From positions 95,779,190 through 95,843,189 of the forward strand of contig NC_084663.1 in NCBI RefSeq assembly GCF_028389875.1: DNA of 64,000 nt, written 5' to 3'. Shown here one piece after another: positions 45,396-57,990 of the stretch (position 1 is the stretch's first letter; the number at the start of each line of letters is the position of its first letter). The DNA comes from Rhea pennata. Its lineage: Eukaryota; Chordata; Aves; Rheiformes; Rheidae. The position numbers were made by a program, and so were the translations under genes. Below the pieces are notes generated by a model. That model was not told the origin of the DNA and did no database searches. It saw nothing but the letters and a program-made list of their open reading frames with translations.

Positions 45396-48300
45396 TACCT
45401 CGTGTTAATTAAAACCGTTTTTTGCCGGTTATCTGAAAGCTGGCTGCCGAAACAATAGCGATAAAAGCTGTAAAATTGTGTTCCTCCTCTGGCAGGAGCC
45501 CACTGTAAACAGCAAGCTGCTGGGCTTCATTAGGCAGCTCTGTACCATCATTTTTAATAACCAAATGTTTGTCTCCCGGCTATTCAGGTGGGCTATGGCT
45601 GCTGTGTAATATTGCTGGCAATGAGGTTGCATGCACTGTGTCAGCCCTGGCAAGGAGCAGTATGATTTTTGCAGATAACAGAACTGCAATAGCATTTTTT
45701 TTGATTTAACTGAGAGGAAAAGCATGCATGGTGACTGCACACTTTTTACGCGGCCTTCCATTTTTCTTGAAAACATTGTTCGCTCAAGTACCTGAAGAGT
45801 TAACTGAAAATATCACAAGAATAAGCATGCTGATTCTTGCTTCTGTTATGGCAAACATACAAATGTACTGACCTAGAAGGTAAATGTTGATTGAAGCAAA
45901 AAACTGACGTCAATATATACTCCAAAGCACTCTCTATCCTGATGTTTGAAACATGAGCTCCGTACTGTACGTATGGTGTGAAATACTTAGGCTTGTTTTA
46001 ATTAGATGAGTGGTAGCCTGGTGACTGTGGTTCTCATTTCAAGCAAAACAATTTATTGTGTGACTAATTGCTCTGAGAAATGAAGTTGTCAGTGACGATC
46101 CGGAGGGTTGAGCAAACTCTAAAATCTCACTATGAATGGCATGGATGCATTTTTCAGGGAAAAGGATTCGTGTACTCTTTGTAGCCTGCTCAACTTCTTG
46201 GGATTGGTGTTACGGGCTAGTTTACTTTGCACCAGTATTTCTCCCTCACCCACAAGTCTCCACTGCAGGATGGCCTTTGGGAGCTCTTTGCAGCCAGAGA
46301 GTTAAATGTTTGGTCATGGCAACATGGAAACATCCTTGTCTCCCTGTTGATGTGTTGGTGCATGACTGGCGAGACATAACCCAGGGATGATTTCCAAAAT
46401 GATGCTAAGCTGTGTGTTATATGAATATTCGAGCGGGTCCATGGGGGCAGGCCAGGAGGCGACAGCACCTGCAGCTCTGCCAGCAGCCATGCTCAAGTCA
46501 GCTGAGATGGGGATGAGACCTGTAAATCGCCCATGCAGCCCTTGGGAAGGTGTGTAATGTGGTGGTTCACAGGGGCTTCCCTGCACCTGGGCTGTGCTGC
46601 CTGAAACACCCAACTGAAGGCCTGGTTCCCACATGGGTTGGGAGGGTTTTTCTAGCTTCTCCTTGCTGGTGTAAACTGACTGAAGGCTGTATTCATTTTG
46701 GGGTGTCCCCAGCATGGCCATGGATGTGGATAACGCCCTGGTGTATGTGTCCTCCAAAGAAGCACCTGAGAAAAGAAAGGTGAGGTGGAAGATGAAGAAA
46801 CCTTAGAGTTTCTTAGCTTCTTAAGACAGATCTGACTTTACACACAGGCATGTGTTCTTTCTGCCCCGTCTTTCTTCTCACCTCAATATATAAATGGAGA
46901 CTGACTGGTTTCATCAGGCTTTTTGCTCGCATGGAGAGTGCTGGCCTTGTCAACCCAACATTCAGCTTGACTTGAACCGAGGGGCTTGGAAGAACAACGT
47001 TATCTAGAGTGCTGCTCTTTTCCTCTGTTTGGGGGCTATTCCCATGTCCCACTTTCAAGCCTTTCCCCCTTTGGAAACTCTGAGGGGAAGTCATTTTAAC
47101 TAGGATTTTTTGTTTAAATATAAATGTACAATGCCACACAAGCAGGGTGAAGAAAATGGGAGAGCTTGTTACCAAACCTCCCGCGTCTCTCATTTGAGGC
47201 CTGAACAACAATTCCATGAGGAAATCGTGGTGACGTGCTGTTATAATTCCCTAGTGTTGTGCAAAGAGCAAATTGGGGTCTAACACATTTTAATGGCACG
47301 CTTTTCATGGTCACTTTTGCGCTCCACATTGCAAGGTTGAAAAGTATCTGGAGGCCGTAGAAGGGGAGGTGCTTCCAACGTGATGCAGTTTAAAATGTGT
47401 GGCTGCTTACACAGGATGTACCTATTGCTGTGTCAATCAGGTCGTTACATGCAAGCGATGCGGGAGGTGGGCTGTCTTGTGACCCAGCGGCGGGTGTCCA
47501 GCTGCTGCGTGCAGGTTTTGCCACTACCGGGTGCTTGGGGACCAGCATCTCCCAGTTTTGGGAGACTTTGCCTAGAGCTGGAATTGCTGCTGGAATATTA
47601 AAATGCTAAGTGGAGAAATTTCCATTTTTTTACTGCAAGAAGAGTCTGGTGGGTTCCCTTTCCCTTGTCGTGTTTCCTGGAAGTGCTTTTTCCAGGTGGC
47701 TGGTGGGCAGGGTGACCTCGACCCCTCTCCGGCTCTCCGAAGTTCAACGCCTGACTATAAGTAATCAATGCTGGGACGGGGTGAACACCTTGACTGAGAA
47801 CTTGGCATGTGCCTGGCTTGTTTCTAGGGGTATCACAGTCATCGGAGGCATCTAGTAAACTCTGACTCACCTTGCAGAGCATGGAGACGCAGCCCATGGT
47901 GAAAAGGTGACTTTTCAATGCAGTCGCTCTCCTGTGAAAAACCGCGCTTACTTCGGGGAGCCTGGTTCTTCCCATCAAGGAGCTCACGAGCTCCCCACTG
48001 GCACTTCTTTACCTTGGAGAATGACGTCTGAGGAACTTGTCTGAGCTAGGGAGCATGTGAAAAGAAGGAACCGCTAAGAACACTTGCCACAATTTACCAA
48101 TAAACAGAGGCTTCAAATATTTTGTTTATAAAGGGTGGAAGAGGTGACTCACCTTTCTCCTAGTAGGTGGGTGATGCTCCTGTTGCTAGACCGGGTATTT
48201 CCCTGCCTCCATCTACTTACACAGTATGAGAAACCCGTCATTCTTGGGACTGCTGGCATTGTATCTAGCACAGCTTTCTAAGGATTTGGGAACACCTTCC

Positions 48301-51014
48301 TCCGGGTCTCACCCAGAGCCCTGCCGTGGAAGTTCTGCTTAGTCAACCCAACTTCCTCTTTCAGGAAAATTTTGGTGCAGCTGCCACACGCAGGTCAGCT
48401 CGAGGCTTTGGGGCGATGTCTGAGCAGTGATAGCTGCCGTGCCAGTGAAACAGCAGGCCATATCCCGGTGTTGCAACGCCGACTCTGCCATGGACTGTGC
48501 ATCATGGCTGCGCACGGTGCTTTTGGAATAACTGGCGATGGAGATGTAATTTTGAATCACGGGCTGCCGGTGCCGTGCGCGCTCGAGCTATGTCTCGCGG
48601 GGCGAACTTGCATTTCGAGTGATTCAGACGGTATCTTGTGCCAGGTTCTTTCCGCCCTGTTAAAATCAGCGTTGCTGGATGGTCATGCAAATGTCAGAGT
48701 GCTGGCGGTTTGATCTTGCTCTCCTGCTTTAAAGCAAATCAGTGGTGAGCATTCAGCTGGCTTTGGGAGATGAATTAAACCTATGCTTTTTAATAATTCT
48801 CTGCTTGGCGCAAGTTTAGCTGATTTCTGCCTATTCAGAAGAATTCTTGGTTAGCTTTGGGAGTTTATAGACTATTGACTCGCTACTCATCCATTTACAA
48901 ACTGATATCTTCTGTCTGCTCTTGCAGCTGGACAACATATGGGATCCTACCAGGGGAAAAAGTCAAAACACATGCATTTGTATGAATTATGAATAAACCC
49001 TGTCTGCACTCTATGGTGGATGTTTCTATCAGTTATTCAGGTGAAATGACATGCAATCAGTTAAATAGTTCTGTATTACAGCTGGAACAGAAAAGAAATT
49101 GAGAGCCAGAAATATTATACCACTATATAAATCCTAGTTATACACGTAACTTGGGTAATGTGAGTGTTTTTATACAGGTGCACGTACGTATTTATTCACA
49201 TCTATATAGTTAATTCTTGGCGTGAGATTGGTCTTCTGGGTGACATATACTGCTTGATAAAGGTTTTGGATTGCAGTGGAATAAACTGCTGGTTTATTTG
49301 CTGAATCAAAAAATACTAATTTTTAAACTTAGTCCTCTGTGGTTCCTTCTCTGAAGACCAAGTGTGCTATTTTTGACTTATGTATGTTGTTTGCTTGGGT
49401 GTTTTTTTTTTGGTTATTTTTTCATGTTTCTGCCTTTTTTTCTGTAGTAGAATATAACCTTCTCACATAGCTGTGGTTCTGGTTTCCTTGGTAAATAAGG
49501 AGCATTAGGAAACACACAACTTCAATTCACCAATGCCAGTAAAAAGCTGGGCGTCTGTGTTGTGGGAAGCAGCCTCTTTGCTCATGCCTGTGCTGCACTC
49601 CCAGCAATAACTGCTGGAGGCTCTTCCCTCTCCTACCACAGGTCTACGATGACGTTGCCGGCTACTCAGGGAAGGTGCTTGAGCTGGTTTGATGCTGTGG
49701 TGCAACTAACTGTTAAATCTCCCCAGAGTGATCTCTGCTTCCAACCGCTTTGTCCCCCCAGCTCTGCCTCCCCAGTCAGGCCAGGGCTCCTGCTCGGACC
49801 CGCTCCCTGACTCACATCCTGCTGGCACCAGCTCCTACTGCAGGCTTTAGCTTATCTCTTGACCTTTCCTGCCACATTTCTCTCCTCAGGTGGCTCAGAG
49901 AGGTAGCTGACCCCTTCAGTCCAAAGAAACCTGCCGTTGTTTCTGGAAATGGAGGAAAGTGAGTTTCCCCCACATTACTCTCCTGTTCTCCCAGAGGCGT
50001 GTGCAACCCTCATCGTTTCAACCGTGCCAGCCTTTATCATTTCTGATATTTCCTTTCTGGGGCTGGAAGGCAGCACCAGTACCTACCATAACACAGTCTT
50101 GCCTTGAAACAGACATTCTCTGAAGTGTGCAGCACCCTAAAATGGTTGGGAAATCATCTTTGCATGGGAGGCTGTTGAGATGTGGGGATCCATTTCATAG
50201 CAGTGTCTCTGCCAGCAGTTCTGTTTTTCTGCAGTGGCTGTGGATGCGTGTGGCATCTCCTGGTTTCAGGCAGTCCATTGGAGACTTGAAGGTCGCCATA
50301 TGGAGGAGGTAAAAAGTGCCCAGTGCAAGGGTCCTGACCCAGCAGATTGTAGGAGGCTGAAGGTAGTACAACATTTTAGCAAAAGATCATTTCATAGAGC
50401 TTTGCAGAGCTTCAGAAGAATTTTCCTTTGCTGGAAACCCGCCGTTAATGAACAACTAGAATTGCCTCTGTGTGCAGGAGAGAGCAGCTCCTCTGGGGAA
50501 TGGAAAGAGGCCTAGATGACACTGATGAAACAAGCTCTCCCCGGGGCCATGGGCCATCTTACAGTCCCACAGAAGCCAGCACAGAAAAATAAAAAGAAGA
50601 CAGACACTGAATGGACTTCATCTCTGAGGGATTTGACAGTTGTCCTCTGCAGGGGCTGTGAAAGCTTTGTGAGATGTTTGCCAAATAGCCTAAATCAATC
50701 CGGGAAGGGGACATGTTCTGTGAAAAAATAAGTAAGGACTAAATGGCTTTGTGGTGACAAAACGCAGAAGTGAAGGGGGCCATTTAGATCCATTTATGGA
50801 CTGTGGGGTTTAAAAGGAGCCTTAAATAGTGCGGCTGTTCCACGCCAGCACTGGCGGTTGCCCCAGAAGGATCCCTTTGATCTCATATACCAGCTCCTGT
50901 AAGCATGGAACTCCACAAACAACTAGTAATAACAGATCTGGTGATGCTGGGAAAAAATCATGAAGGATTTTGGGTAGTTCTGCCTAACTCCTGTGCCTGT
51001 CATGTGATAGTGGT

Positions 51015-51441
51015 GAGCTGCTTGAGAGACGTGGAACTACTGCAGAGACTCCAGCGTAGCGCAATGAAGATGATTAGGGGGCTAGAGCATCTGCCCTATG
51101 AGGAGAGGCTGCAAGAGCTGGGCCTGTTTAGCCTGGAGAAGAGAAGATTGAGAGGGGATCTTATCAATCTATACAAATACCTTAAGGGAGCGAGGAGTAT
51201 GGGGACATGTAGTGCCACGCAACAGGACAAGAAGCAATGGGCAGAAACTGAACCACAGGAAGTTTTGCCCGAATATGAGGAGGAATTTCTTGTGGAGTCT
51301 CCTTCTCTGGAGATACTCAAGGCCCACCTGGATACGATCCTGTGCAACATGCTCTAGGTGACCCTGCTTGAGCAGGCAGGGTTGGACTAGATGATCTCCA
51401 GAGGCCCCTTCCAACCTCAACCATTCTGTGATTCTGTGATG
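51015..51441 (+). mobile_element. CR1 LINE, 5'-truncated 3' end with internal deletion
   Basis: It contains the [18 protein letters not shown] and [19 protein letters not shown] segments of ORF2, then the 3' UTR GACCCTGCTTGAGCAGG and GATGATCTCCAGAGG, ending in ATTCTGTGATTCTGTGAT. About 40 bp normally present before GTGGAGTCTCC (the 'gagcactggcacaggctgcc' stretch) is missing. The apparent 150-codon frame from 50905 is this element plus flanking DNA. Confidence 0.95.
51211..51286 (+). repeat. 76-bp direct repeat, copy 1 (inside CR1)
   Basis: From AGTGCCACGCAACAGG to GAATATGAGGAGGAAT. Identical at every base to 51913-51988, in the same orientation. Confidence 0.95.
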
Positions 51442-51570
51442 CTTGCTGGGGTGGAGAGCAGGGCTCAGGCTGGGCTCCTGGTTGTACTTCATACCTGTCA
51501 GTGCCAGCAGGGCAAGCTCGCCCTGTATAGCTTTTTGTAGAGCCTGTAAAAAACACACTTTATTGAAATA

Positions 51571-51588
51571 CATATATATATATATCTG
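51571..51588. repeat. Short (AT)n tract
   Basis: An (AT)n dinucleotide run shortly after the CR1 copy. Confidence 0.85.
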
Positions 51589-51912
51589 TACACAATATTA
51601 ACAAGTAGTCAAAAAACCTGCAATGATGCCAATGGATGTTGCCTCTGCCACAACCAAAACTGCAGCCTGGCAGGGGTGTGCGTGTGCTGGCACTTCTGGT
51701 TGCCTTGCTGCACACCAGGAATAGCTCCTGAGTGCAACGTGGAGGAGTTAGGTGCCAGCTGAAGGAATTAATGTTAGATGAATGCTTGCCAGGAGCTAAG
51801 GTGCAACCCAAGGACTGGAAGCTGCAGGGAGGACGATGCTGTGGCCGTGCTCAGGGAGCTGAGCCCCGACACACTCGTGACCTGGTGAAGAGAGGGTGGG
51901 TGCAGGTGGGCA

Positions 51913-51988
51913 AGTGCCACGCAACAGGACAAGAAGCAATGGGCAGAAACTGAACCACAGGAAGTTTTGCCCGAATATGAGGAGGAAT
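51913..51988 (+). repeat. 76-bp direct repeat, copy 2 (outside CR1)
   Basis: A perfect copy of the internal CR1 segment 51211-51286, placed in non-CR1 DNA (left flank GTGGGCA, right flank GACTCAGCCC) with no CR1 sequence on either side. It has no 3' CR1 terminus, so it did not arrive by ordinary retrotransposition. Confidence 0.95.
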
Positions 51989-53414
51989 GACTCAGCCCAT
52001 GGTTCCCAGGCACATTTCCTTGGTGTCGGCCCCTGTGCGCGGTGTGGGACGCTGGAGCCTGCGCAGGAGCGCTGCCAGTCTTGTATTAAAAAATGCTTGT
52101 GGTGACGGATTCCTCAGATGAACTTGCAAAATTTATTATATTTGAAAAAAAACCCACATAATTATATCCCCTGTGACCATCTTTAGTTATGTTAGAGAGG
52201 CTTTTATTACAGGTGTTCATGTTTCAGTGCTTAAGACCCCAGCTCACTGGCAGATGTAAGAAAAGTTTCCTGTATAGTGCAATTTCCTCCTCTTTTCTCT
52301 GAGACAAGTGATTCGCGCTGCTCTCCGGAATCTGCGGAGGACCTGTAGATCTGCTTAGGTGTGGCAATGTCTTTAGTGTGACTAATAAAAGTAAACCTGG
52401 GCGCTAGGCATTCATAGAAAGTGTTTAACTGCAAATCTTTTTTGGCAAGCATGAAGGCAGCTTGTTGCGAGTGTAACTTCAAAGAACTCTTCACAGTTGT
52501 TCTGGGGGGACTCTGAGGTTACCTTTAGAAGTAAAGCCCTCCAACCAGTGTGTCCTCACAGGAGAACAGCCCACAGAAGTAGAAAACTGAAATGAGAGAT
52601 TATGGGTATATCTAAAACTCTGTCTTCCTTTTTCAATTCTACCACCTTCTCTGGGCTAGAAGCTGAAAATAATATTGAGAAGAAGCAATTTTTAAAGGAC
52701 TATCTCTCTGGTATCAATATGAAACCTTATCTAGAGGAAGAGGAAGCACCGAATACTCCACTGATACTTTGGTTAGCTTAAACTAACCAGTTGCTCAGCA
52801 TTTGCTTTTGTATTTTATTTTGAGAGATTTTCTTCTGATTAGACACTTCCTTTTCCCGGCATTTCAAATACTTCTTCATTTCCGCAGGGCTTCATTCCCA
52901 ACTAAGACATGGTTTGCTAATGACTTATAAACTTAGAATGGAAAAAAAAATCCTCACATAGAAAAATATTTGCCCAGAATGACCCTGGCTTCAGGCTTAG
53001 AGCAAGCAGTGAAAATACACAGAAGCATTAGGAGCATGTAGATTATCATGCTCCCTCGATTTGCCTGAACGGAATAAAAAAGGGCTTATTGTTCATTATA
53101 GAAAACAGACATGCCGGAGACTCCTGAGAAGCAAGGTGTGCACACTGCTGCTTACCTGACCAAACCATGCTGTATGTGAAAGGACAAGATGCTGAGGATA
53201 TCTTGACTTTCAAAATCAAGACAGCTGAACACCTATTCTGCAGGTATGGGTGCATACATGCAGAATGAGAAGTAAAAATACCTATGCTGGTTTGGAAATG
53301 CATGTGCAATGCCTGGTTTGTATTTCTTTATAGGGCTTTATGTTTGCGTCAAAGGGATTTCATTATATGCTACTGAAGAGGTCTTTTTACTTGGTATCCA
53401 TTTCCCCCTTATTC
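51989..53414. other. Intergenic sequence, no gene seen
   Basis: AT-rich unique DNA. No repeat or gene was recognised. Confidence 0.55.
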
Positions 53415-53670
53415 CAGAATCACAGAGCAATTGAGGTGGGAAGGGGCCTTTAGAGATCAGCTAGTCCAACTCCCCTGCTCAAGCAGGGTAGCCTCAAGCA
53501 TATTGGCCAGGACCATGTCTGTCTCCAAGGATGGAAACTTCACAACCTCTCCAGGCAACCTGGTCCAGTGCTCAGTCTCCCTTGCGGTAAAGAAGCTTTT
53601 TATTATATTCAGACAGAACTTCCTGTGCAGCTCATCTTACCTCCTTCCATTAAGTATAGACTTCACACTT
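53415..53670 (-). mobile_element. CR1 LINE 3' end, minus strand
   Basis: Read on the + strand it starts AGAATCACAGAGCAATTGAGG, then GGAAGGGGCCTTTAGAGATC and TAGTCCAACTCCCCTGCTCAAGCAGGG, the reverse complement of a CR1 3' end. ORF2-derived sequence (CCTGGTCCAGTGCTCAGTCTCCCTTG, GACAGAACTTCCTGTG) follows. It differs from the 41 kb and 51 kb copies and looks older. Confidence 0.88.
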
Positions 53671-54899
53671 TGACAGATATTCTCTAATTCCTGTATATGC
53701 CTTATTTCATGTCCCAAGGATGTATGTGATGGTCTCCAGTGTAACGACAGGGCTGCTGTGGACTTCAGTCCTCCCGTTTGCTTTGTAATAGCTTTTATCA
53801 TGTCACTTCAGTGCTACTGCGAGGGATGCTGGTGTGTTTGGGCATGCAGTATCTTGTGAGACTGAGCTGGCAGGTGAGGACTACCATTAGACTGCACAGT
53901 TTTTCTTCTGGTTGTAGGTTAACTAGATTTATGCTCCAAGTTCCCCAAACACAGGCTTCTGTGACACGAGAAGGACCATAGCGATACAGAGGCCTCTCAA
54001 GAAGGGCAGTAACACTGCTGTCCAACAGCTTCTCTGCCCTCTTCCTTTCCTCTCCTCCCACCAAAACTTCCAAATGTGGCATAGAAATAGTTTTACCTCC
54101 TTATAACACACCACTGCTATCTAATAAAGCAAATATCTATTTGTATATGCAGCTTACGGATAATGAAGTCGGCTTGGCACAGTCTTCCATTCTGGCAATT
54201 TTCTACAGTTTTGATGTCCTTTGGAACTGGATCTGAACGTTATGACAATACAATCGGGGGATGGCGAAGCAATGAAAACAAATTGTTTTCACAAACGGTT
54301 TGTCTTCTTCTTTTGGCTCTTGAAAGAGGGATATGCGTAATGGAGAGAAGGCTTTTTGCCTGAAAACAGGTGGAAACCAAACCATCATAGGCACAGCTCC
54401 ATTCAGCTCCAGACTATTGCAGCAGCAATGGATTACATCGCAGAAAACATCTAAGGATACATATATGAGGAATCTAGAATAAATACGTGCACATTAAAAA
54501 TAATTACTTTTTTCTGGGAGTGATTACTGGATAATAGCAGTGTTACTAAATGGTCTGTCTCCCTTCCAGCTGTGTTGTACTTGTCTTCCTTTGCATTTCT
54601 TACTGTTTTAAGAGGATTTTTTTTCCCCTAATTTTGTTTGTAAACAAGGGAACAGATACCAGGTTCTGAAAACCGTTATAGATATAATCCAAAAGCCATA
54701 AAAGCTGGCGAGTATTTTGCCTGTGAGCTCAACTAACAAGCCAATGGTTAAAGATCTGGGAGATGCTGAGCTGGATAGAGGGAGGCATGGTGTTCCACAG
54801 ATGTTACTTGCATTAGCCAGTTTGCACCACGTAATAAAAGTGTTTCTCTTTGGACTGGGGACAAGACATTCTTTGCTATAATGGCACCACTTTTGCTAT

Positions 54900-55440
54900 A
54901 TTATTTTTCTCTGGATTTCAAGAAACGGCTTTTCGATAGGTTTAATTAGCAATTGGCTAAAAATTAGCCTGGCTGCGGGAGCCTCACCTGTGTCACAATT
55001 TTTACTGAACAACAAGCACACCAGCAAGCTATGGGCATTTGGTCTATGGCTGTGCTTAATACCTTTATAAGCCTTTAAACGTGGAAACCCTCCCCTGCAA
55101 TGCAAACTTTGCACGCTGGCGGGAAGCGAGCTGGCAGGACGTCCCCTTCCGTGCATTCAGGAGTCGGTCTTATCATTAACCCGAGCAGCTCCATATCTGG
55201 GAGCAGGTTTTCTCTGCCGGCCCGGCGGCCGGCCGGCCACCCTTACGTGACAGTGCAGAGTCCGTGGCAGAGCCCGTGTGTTGACATCAGGGATGTGACA
55301 GACCTCATCCGGCCACAGACATTTTCAAAAGCGTTGGCCTATGGCCGGAGTTACCTGAAGCGGTTGCTAATTGTTTAGGGATGACGCAAATCCCAGGGTC
55401 CAATTTCAGCCTCGCTGCTGGCTCCCTGGCAGCAACGACC
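54900..55440. promoter_or_regulatory. Candidate conserved regulatory element
   Basis: It combines AT-rich homeodomain-type words (TTTAATTAGCAATTGGC) with a CpG-rich core (CCGGCCCGGCGGCCGGCCGG at 55217 region) and TACGTGAC, in a gene desert downstream of NFKBIZ. Conservation cannot be tested here, so the call is inference from texture only. Confidence 0.25.
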
Positions 55441-55605
55441 TGCTCGACTATTATTGCTCTTAATATCCTGGTGGCAGGTCGGGCTGCAGCAGGTTCCCCT
55501 GGTGCTTGTGTGCCTGCTGGAGGCAGGCTATAGGGCAAGGTGCACTCCATGTCTTTTTGGGGGAAATGCTCTTTCCGGTGGCCCTCGTTCTGATTTAACC
55601 TTTGT

Positions 55606-55606
<1 letters not shown>

Positions 55607-55641
<35 letters not shown>
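55607..55641. repeat. Poly-T tract (T35)
   Basis: Uninterrupted run of 35 T followed by CCCCTTCC. Confidence 0.95.
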
Positions 55642-57683
55642 CCCCTTCCACCCCTATTAAATGTAGAAAGTGTGTTTCTGGCGCTTGTCTTACACAGGCT
55701 GACTCTACACACTTTTCTTATCCCAAACTCTGTGAAAATCATGCTTACTCACTTAAATACTCTCCTTGGCATTCAGGTGCCTGGCCTGGCTCAGGCAGCT
55801 CCTACCAAACTGAGCGTGAATTGTGCACTCGTATGGTGACCTGGGACTAGACTCTGTACCGCTGGCAATGCCTGTGGGAAGCTGCTGCAGCGACTGCTTG
55901 ACAGCAGTCTGGAAGTTAAGGCAGCTTTATATGTTTTTATAAGTGTTTTTGCTGAGCGCCCTTTGATTTGGGCATTTAGAGCAAATATCACCTGATGTTA
56001 TTCCTGCAATGGTCACAGCACAAGACGTGTCCTGGGGATTAATGATGGGATGGACTAAACCCCAGCCTTGGCCTCTTACCCAGCATGATTTTGTGCTGCT
56101 GAGCAAGCCGGTGGCTGTGCCTCAGCTGTCCTGTGGGTAAGACGAGGCAGAAATGGGGTGGTGGTGGGGAACCAGCAGAGCTCACAGGGGCTATCAAGCT
56201 GATGTAGCACTGGCTGGGTAATCCCTGTGATCAGCAACACAAGGGCGGAGGCTACTGAGGTCCCCTTGGAGCCTGGCTGCAGGCTGCAGCAGCAGCACCA
56301 CCGTAGCGGCCACGTTTGTCGCGTCGGGGCCGGTGCCGAGACACAGGCAGGCAGGCAGCCAGGGAAGGGGACCTGGGGGAAAGCTGCCAGGGGGTTAAGG
56401 ACCTTGAATGGCTGCAGAAGGTTTGAGTACAACCCCGAGAAGATTTTCTGTATGGCTTTTTCACTGGTATGGCTATTCAGTCCTCTCTAAGCTTTTGCAC
56501 CACAAATGAAGTGGAGGGAAAAGAGGGAAAAAAAAGCTGTTTGTTTTTAATGGTAACATTTAAAAACAATATAAAAGCACCCTCAGTGGCCAAACCACAG
56601 AAATTGCCATGCCGATCCCAGGGCAGGTGTGCTTCCTGGAGCTACTGGAACAGCATCAGAAACCTGCTGCATCCTCGGTAGAAGGTGTCCTTTTAATTCT
56701 GGGTCGAGTTCTGCTCCAAATGTGGTTGAAAGCAAAACTCTAATTCACTTTAATACTTGCTGGCTTTCATGTGTTGTTTCTGAAATAACCTGAGATCAGA
56801 CATGAGAAGCGCGCAGTGCTTTTGTTAGGGCAGGAAGTCAGCGACGCGCCGGGAGAGGTTGGGAGTGGATGGAGTGGTGCACCCAGGTCCCTGCAACGAG
56901 GCTTTTCAGGAATGTAATGTGGCACAGGATAGTTCTGGTTTCCCAGCATGAAGCAGAGGTTATGGCTTTACATTTCTGTTTCCCACTTTCTTTCCTCTTC
57001 CTTGATGTCACCCGTAAGACGCCCTTGCAGGCTGCAGCCTCCAATGCCAGTGTTGCCCTCAGCCATGCGCACAGTGCCCCAGCTCAGTGGGTCTCTCCCA
57101 CAGATTTTATCCTGCCAAACTGGGGGCTCAGTGGGAGCTGTCACAAGTGCAACCTGGCTGGCAAGACACCTCTGTGCCTGGCACCAGGCTTGGGGGTGTT
57201 CCCTGATGCCAGAGACGGACCTCACGTGCGTGGGAGGTGTTCATGCTTGGTTGGCTTCGTGAAGCATAACTTTAAGCTCCACGAAAAAGAAATCTACCCT
57301 TTTCAGCCTGGGAAGCACAGAATTTCAGCCACTTTTAGTGCCATAAAATTCCTCCTGTCTATTCAAGAGCAGGTGATTGGCTCAGTGTGTTCTTGCAAAG
57401 CTATGGAAATTCAGAAGGAAGGCAAGTACATTGTATCTTAGTGTGAGGAGGTCCATTCGTTCATGCTAACTTGTGTGCATAGGTCAATGCAAGATGTATT
57501 TCTTAATCCAATTTCATAACCATATATCCAGTCCAGTTTCTAGGTCACTGTGGATATGAGGTGGTAACTTACAGTTAATGTAAATGGCCAGACACATTCA
57601 GACCTTCCATCACTCTTCTGTATTCATTTCCATCAAAAACTTCTACTGAAATCCATCTAATATTCATCGGCAGAACTCCTTTC

Positions 57684-57797
57684 ATAGAATCACAGAATCA
57701 CAGAATTGGTAAGGTTGGAAGGGACCTCTTGAGATCGTCTAGTCCAACCCCCCTGCTCAAGCAGGGTCACCTAGAGCGTGTTAGACAGGGTTGCACT
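57684..57797 (-). mobile_element. CR1 LINE 3' end fragment, minus strand
   Basis: On the + strand it begins ATAGAATCACAGAATCACAGAATT (reverse-complement 3' octamer repeats), then GGAAGGGACCTCTTGAG, TAGTCCAACCCCCCTGCTCAAGCAGGG and GTTAGACAGGGTTGCA. A severely 5'-truncated insertion of about 114 bp. Confidence 0.95.
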
Positions 57798-57897
57798 TCC
57801 CTCCCACTTTCCTCCCCCTTATTTCCCAAACCATTCACTCTCGCTTAACACCTTTCAAAATAGTAAGACTTAATCCTCCAGCGTGCCGAGCACCCTG

Positions 57898-57990
57898 GCC
57901 CTGAATCAGCAGAGCACTTAAACACAGGCATGATTTCATTTGAAGTCAGTGTAATTATTTGCATGCTTTAGTTGCTTTGGATTGAATTGC
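57898..57990. mobile_element. Ancient palindromic MITE-like relic
   Basis: CCTGAATCAGCAGAGCACTTAAACACAGGCATG, then TTGAAGTCAGTGTAATTATTTGCATGC and a right end TTGGATTGAATTGCTCC. The order of words and the loose inverted symmetry match the relic at 28205-28348. It is diverged. Confidence 0.45.

Larger units (their letters stand above)
44086..51010. other. Gene-poor interval with candidate regulatory islands
   Basis: No gene is supportable. It includes a TA/CA/ACGTA-rich microsatellite at 45009-45064, a CpG-rich patch at about 45185-45395 followed by AT-rich mixed sequence to about 45760, and CpG-containing unique sequence at 48370-48720. The open frame of 113 codons at 48372-48713 has no family resemblance. 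Confidence 0.5.
53671..57683. other. Gene-poor interval with a candidate conserved element
   Basis: No gene is supportable. The segment 54690-55440 has unusual mixed composition with homeodomain-like TAATTA (54943-54948) and CRE/AP-1-like TACGTGAC and ATGACGCAA words. T35 lies at 55607-55641. The open frame of 190 codons at 56869-57441 resembles no family known to me and lacks support from splice sites or a poly(A) signal. Confidence 0.5.

Noticed and set aside
50905..51357. Open frame of 150 codons as a host gene
   Set aside because: Apart from a short non-CR1 lead-in, the protein is the C-terminal part of CR1 ORF2.
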